NCBI GenBank assembly: GCA_008973525.1
Contig: WACJ01000549.1
Coordinates: 1,054,001 to 1,118,000, forward strand
DNA: 64,000 bases
Source of the DNA: Stenopsyche tienmushanensis
Lineage: Eukaryota; Arthropoda; Insecta; Trichoptera; Stenopsychidae
Direction: 5' to 3'
Shown here: piece by piece, positions 61,001-64,000 of the stretch
How positions within the stretch are numbered: position 1 is the first letter of the stretch
Layout of the letters: each line of letters starts with the position of its first letter
Position numbers and translations under genes: made by a program
The notes under the pieces: generated by a model
What the model saw: only the letters and a program-made list of their open reading frames with translations
What the model was told of the DNA's origin: nothing
Databases searched by the model: none

Positions 61001-64000
61001 GACGGCTTTTAAAATTAGGAAAACAAATAATGTTGTTCGAGATAAACGTAATACTTTTAGCTTATAATTACCAAAATTTGCTTTTCAGAAATTCCTTCAG
61101 CGGTCGGCTAATTCTTATGGAATATTTTTAATTTTTCGGCGTTAAATTATATCAGGGATTAAAATATTTCAGATGGCTTAACCTCAGACCGCGGGGAACT
61201 TAAAATGGCCGTACACGTTTTTGGGCCGCGCCATCTTTTTATTTCATTTTCGGAATATTTATTCCCCGGCGGGAAATACCACCCTTCTCGGCGTCGTCAT
61301 CCCCCCATTTGCTCGTGTATACATCTTGATATCAAATGTGGTGGCCGTGACTTCCCACTTTGCAGCCTTGGATATAGAACCGGAAGAAAATTATGAGAGG
61401 CTGCTGAAATTATTTTTAAATCATGCGACCCTTAAAATGTGACAAGGGACCCGTGCATCCATTCCCACTAAAAATGACGGCCCGGCGGAGGGAGGATGGC
61501 ATGTAATGAATTAATAAATGGGAGAATTTTCAATGGAATACCTGATGGTATTTTTTGATGTCAAACATGCGGAATTCTTTTGCAGAATTTAATTGAAAAG
61601 ATTTAGATCGCATTTTTTAGTGAAATTCATTATTGATGTCCGAAAAAATAAATATATTATTTCAAACAATCTTAAATAAATTATACTCCATATTTTGCAT
61701 ATAAGGATATTTTAGATATAAAAGTGTTGAGATTTTGTTGGATAAACTTCCTTCTATTAGCTATTTTTGAGTTGTACAGTAATTTTGTCATATAAATAAT
61801 TTTCGAGTCTAAATTTTTCAGTTCTTACAAAATATTGCAACTCTTTGCTAAATATTGTGGAGTAATCGGTGAATTTCGTTCAATTCCTACCAGTAGTTCA
61901 TCGTTATCAATGCTGTTAGTCGATCGTCTACGTTGGTTAAAATTAAAAAAAATAGAAATGTTGAATTAATGTTCGTTCAAAATATGCTGAGTAAATTTTA
62001 TGCGCACATTTTCATAATAAAATATTATATTATATCTAAAACTGATTTTATTTTTGAAAAGTTTTGCAACATATTTTATGATATCAAAGGACTTTAAATG
62101 CGAAGTTTTCAGCAGAGAGGAAAAATGCTATGACGCTAGTAGATAGTGAATAACTTTGAAATTTTTCAGCATTAAGATAAGAAAAGTTATGATGTAAGAT
62201 TTTTTAACCAGTATATATACTTTTCGGAATAGTAAAATTACTGTAAATTTTATTAAGCTGTATAGAATTTGCTGGATCTATAGAAAGAAAATGTTTTATT
62301 TATATGAATGTTGAGGATAATTAAGAATAAATAATTGAAAGTTTGTAAGAAGAGATGATCATACGATATAAATAATGACGTTTTTAAGCACTTAGTATTA
62401 AAAAAAGCAAAGAAAGACATATTCAACAGAATAGTTTGAATTATATATATGTAGAAATTTAAGAAAAAAAACTTTACAAGTGCTTCATATAATAAAATCT
62501 GAACAGATATCTTAACCAAAAGCAAACAATCGAAAATATTAGAATTTTTAATATTAATTAGGGCTTAGAACTCAATATGATGCTGAAGTTAAAATATTTC
62601 GCCAATAAGGTTCACCATTGCTTAATGATGATTAGTAGTCATTATGTAATGCCTTTGCAGCAGGACTTTTCTAAGAAATAAGTTTAAGCATTGCAGTTTT
62701 TTCATTTTTCTAATTTGACTTAGATTTTTACATAAATCTTAAGAATATTTTTTTTAAATAATAATCTTCCTTTCTTTTGTTTGATGGCTTTAATCTTTTT
62801 TATTGGTAATATTGAATAATGGCTTTTAGGGGTCGATTAACACTAACAGCACCTTCATACAGTAATAAAAATAATTTGCGTAAATTAAAAGCCCATATGA
62901 AAGTTTCGTGATGATCATAAAGCAAAAACGCATGTAATTTTTACATATGTGCCTCGCTAAAAGCATTAAACTTGTATAAAATGATATTCAGATGACAAAT
63001 GCTTTTAGAGCTTTTATGCCGATCTTTCCGCACTAGATTTACGGTGCTGTAAAGCCATAAATGTCGTTCCTTCCAGTCTTTGTACTTACTTCAATCGACT
63101 CGCAAAATATCCAACAAATTTCCATAACCTTGTTGAAATATTCAAAAGCTGTTTTTCGACATGTTCATAATAAATTTTCAACGTTGAGTCTCTCAGCGCA
63201 CGCCACTCTTCCACCAGAGATGAGAGCAAAGCAAAACCACTATGCTCTTTTGAAGAGTTAATAGCTGACGTCATTCACCTTCCTGACGGTTACGGCGTTC
63301 CCAGTTGTTCACATCGTCGGAAATTTTGGGAAAATGTAAAAATATACCAGCAGTAAACTATGGCATGTAATTAAACTCAATTTTGAAACGATACTGCTTA
63401 GGCATGGGTAAAGGAACGTCCAAAACTAGCTACAATTGAAAGCAAATTTGTACAGATGAGCATTTTGTCAAAAATAATGTTTTTGGATGGAAGATGATTG
63501 TGTAATTATCAATAATTTAAATAAGAAATTCAAATCTATTTCAAAACAATAGATTAGATTATCTCAAATTTATTGATACAATTAACAAGATATTTGATTA
63601 TTCGTTTTCTTGAATCGTCCATTAAATCATAGACATTTCATTAATCCAAGTCTTATTTAACGGTATGTCTCCATTACAAGAAATTTCATCAACTATTTAT
63701 AATAATAGCCCAAAAATGAGCCGACTATGCTAACATTTCCCTTGGTAGATCATGAAAGAAATTTAATTTCAACGTACATTTAATTATAATTTTAGCAAAT
63801 TTTACGTAAAATTTATATAGCAATTTCCTTTTAGTAGTGCACAGGCAAAATATTTTGTACTAAATCATATTATTACCATAAAATAACCTATTAAATATTG
63901 CCCCATATAGTTTTAAACAAGGGTTTGAATTCCATCTAAGGTTATTATTTCATGATGTTTTTGTGTTTTAATATAATGTATTAATATGTGTATTTAAAAA
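58001..64000. other. A+T-rich intergenic DNA to the window end, one island at 61170-61500
   Basis: The island includes CCGCGGGGAAC, CCCCGGCGGGAAATACC and GACGGCCCGGCGGAGGGAGG, with open frames of 63 and 73 codons that overlap in two frames and are unrecognised. 63010-63310 is mildly balanced. The rest is A+T-rich, with nothing I can support as a feature. Confidence 0.5.

Noticed and set aside
1..64000. CRISPR array, rRNA, bacterial operon or large gene cluster
   Set aside because: None was seen; codon, intron and repeat content are those of an animal nuclear genome.

Overview
The window looks like nuclear DNA of an arthropod, most probably an insect. It is strongly A+T rich. It has one spliced gene with short GT-AG introns (mostly 72-121 bp), and the rest is non-coding DNA strewn with decayed transposons of kinds typical of insects: mariner, R1-clade non-LTR, hAT, pogo/Tigger, and TTAA-target elements. 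I saw no bacterial operon, rRNA, convincing tRNA or CRISPR array. I could not place the species.

Region by region. (1) 1-4960 holds the 3' part of a hexosaminidase D gene (HEXD, glycoside hydrolase family 20) on the + strand: eight exons, 455 codons visible, with the 5' exon(s) outside the window. Intron 5 is about 2.1 kb, far longer than the others, and carries a mariner transposase fragment. (2) 6395-7690 is a mariner relic on the - strand interrupted by an R1-clade retrotransposon fragment. (3) 10.1-24 kb carries several dispersed repeat families: a pogo-like terminal sequence, a GGGATT-rich hAT-like non-autonomous element in two copies, a solo-LTR-like sequence, and a broken transposon ORF with SDAC..QNRN and PNDRDFG motifs. 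(4) 28381-30530 is a 5'-truncated R1-clade element that landed inside another decayed repeat ORF. (5) 32.4-41.3 kb has two TTAA-flanked non-autonomous elements, a Tigger-like transposase relic and a second mariner fragment. (6) 43133-45446 is a complete but dead BED-finger hAT element with a perfect 8-bp target duplication. A 200-bp Harbinger-like MITE sits inside it. (7) 45.4-64 kb is mostly gene-free, with a second copy of the TTAA-flanked family, one hAT terminus and one dispersed repeat.

Only HEXD looks like a working gene; it encodes an exo-beta-N-acetylhexosaminidase of the nucleocytoplasmic type. All transposon coding sequences carry stops, frameshifts or truncations, so mobility in this window would need enzymes supplied from elsewhere. 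Between the repeats lie islands of more balanced base composition, for example 12.2-12.75, 23.16-23.47, 27.5-27.8, 34.0-34.4, 35.2-35.64, 54.1-54.6, 56.5-57.2 and 61.2-61.5 kb. They have no convincing ORFs and could be conserved regulatory DNA, but this rests on composition alone.

I found no clear sign of a new multi-gene system. The best leads are the nested transposons, whose order of events can be read from the sequence, and the repeat families with conserved hairpins.
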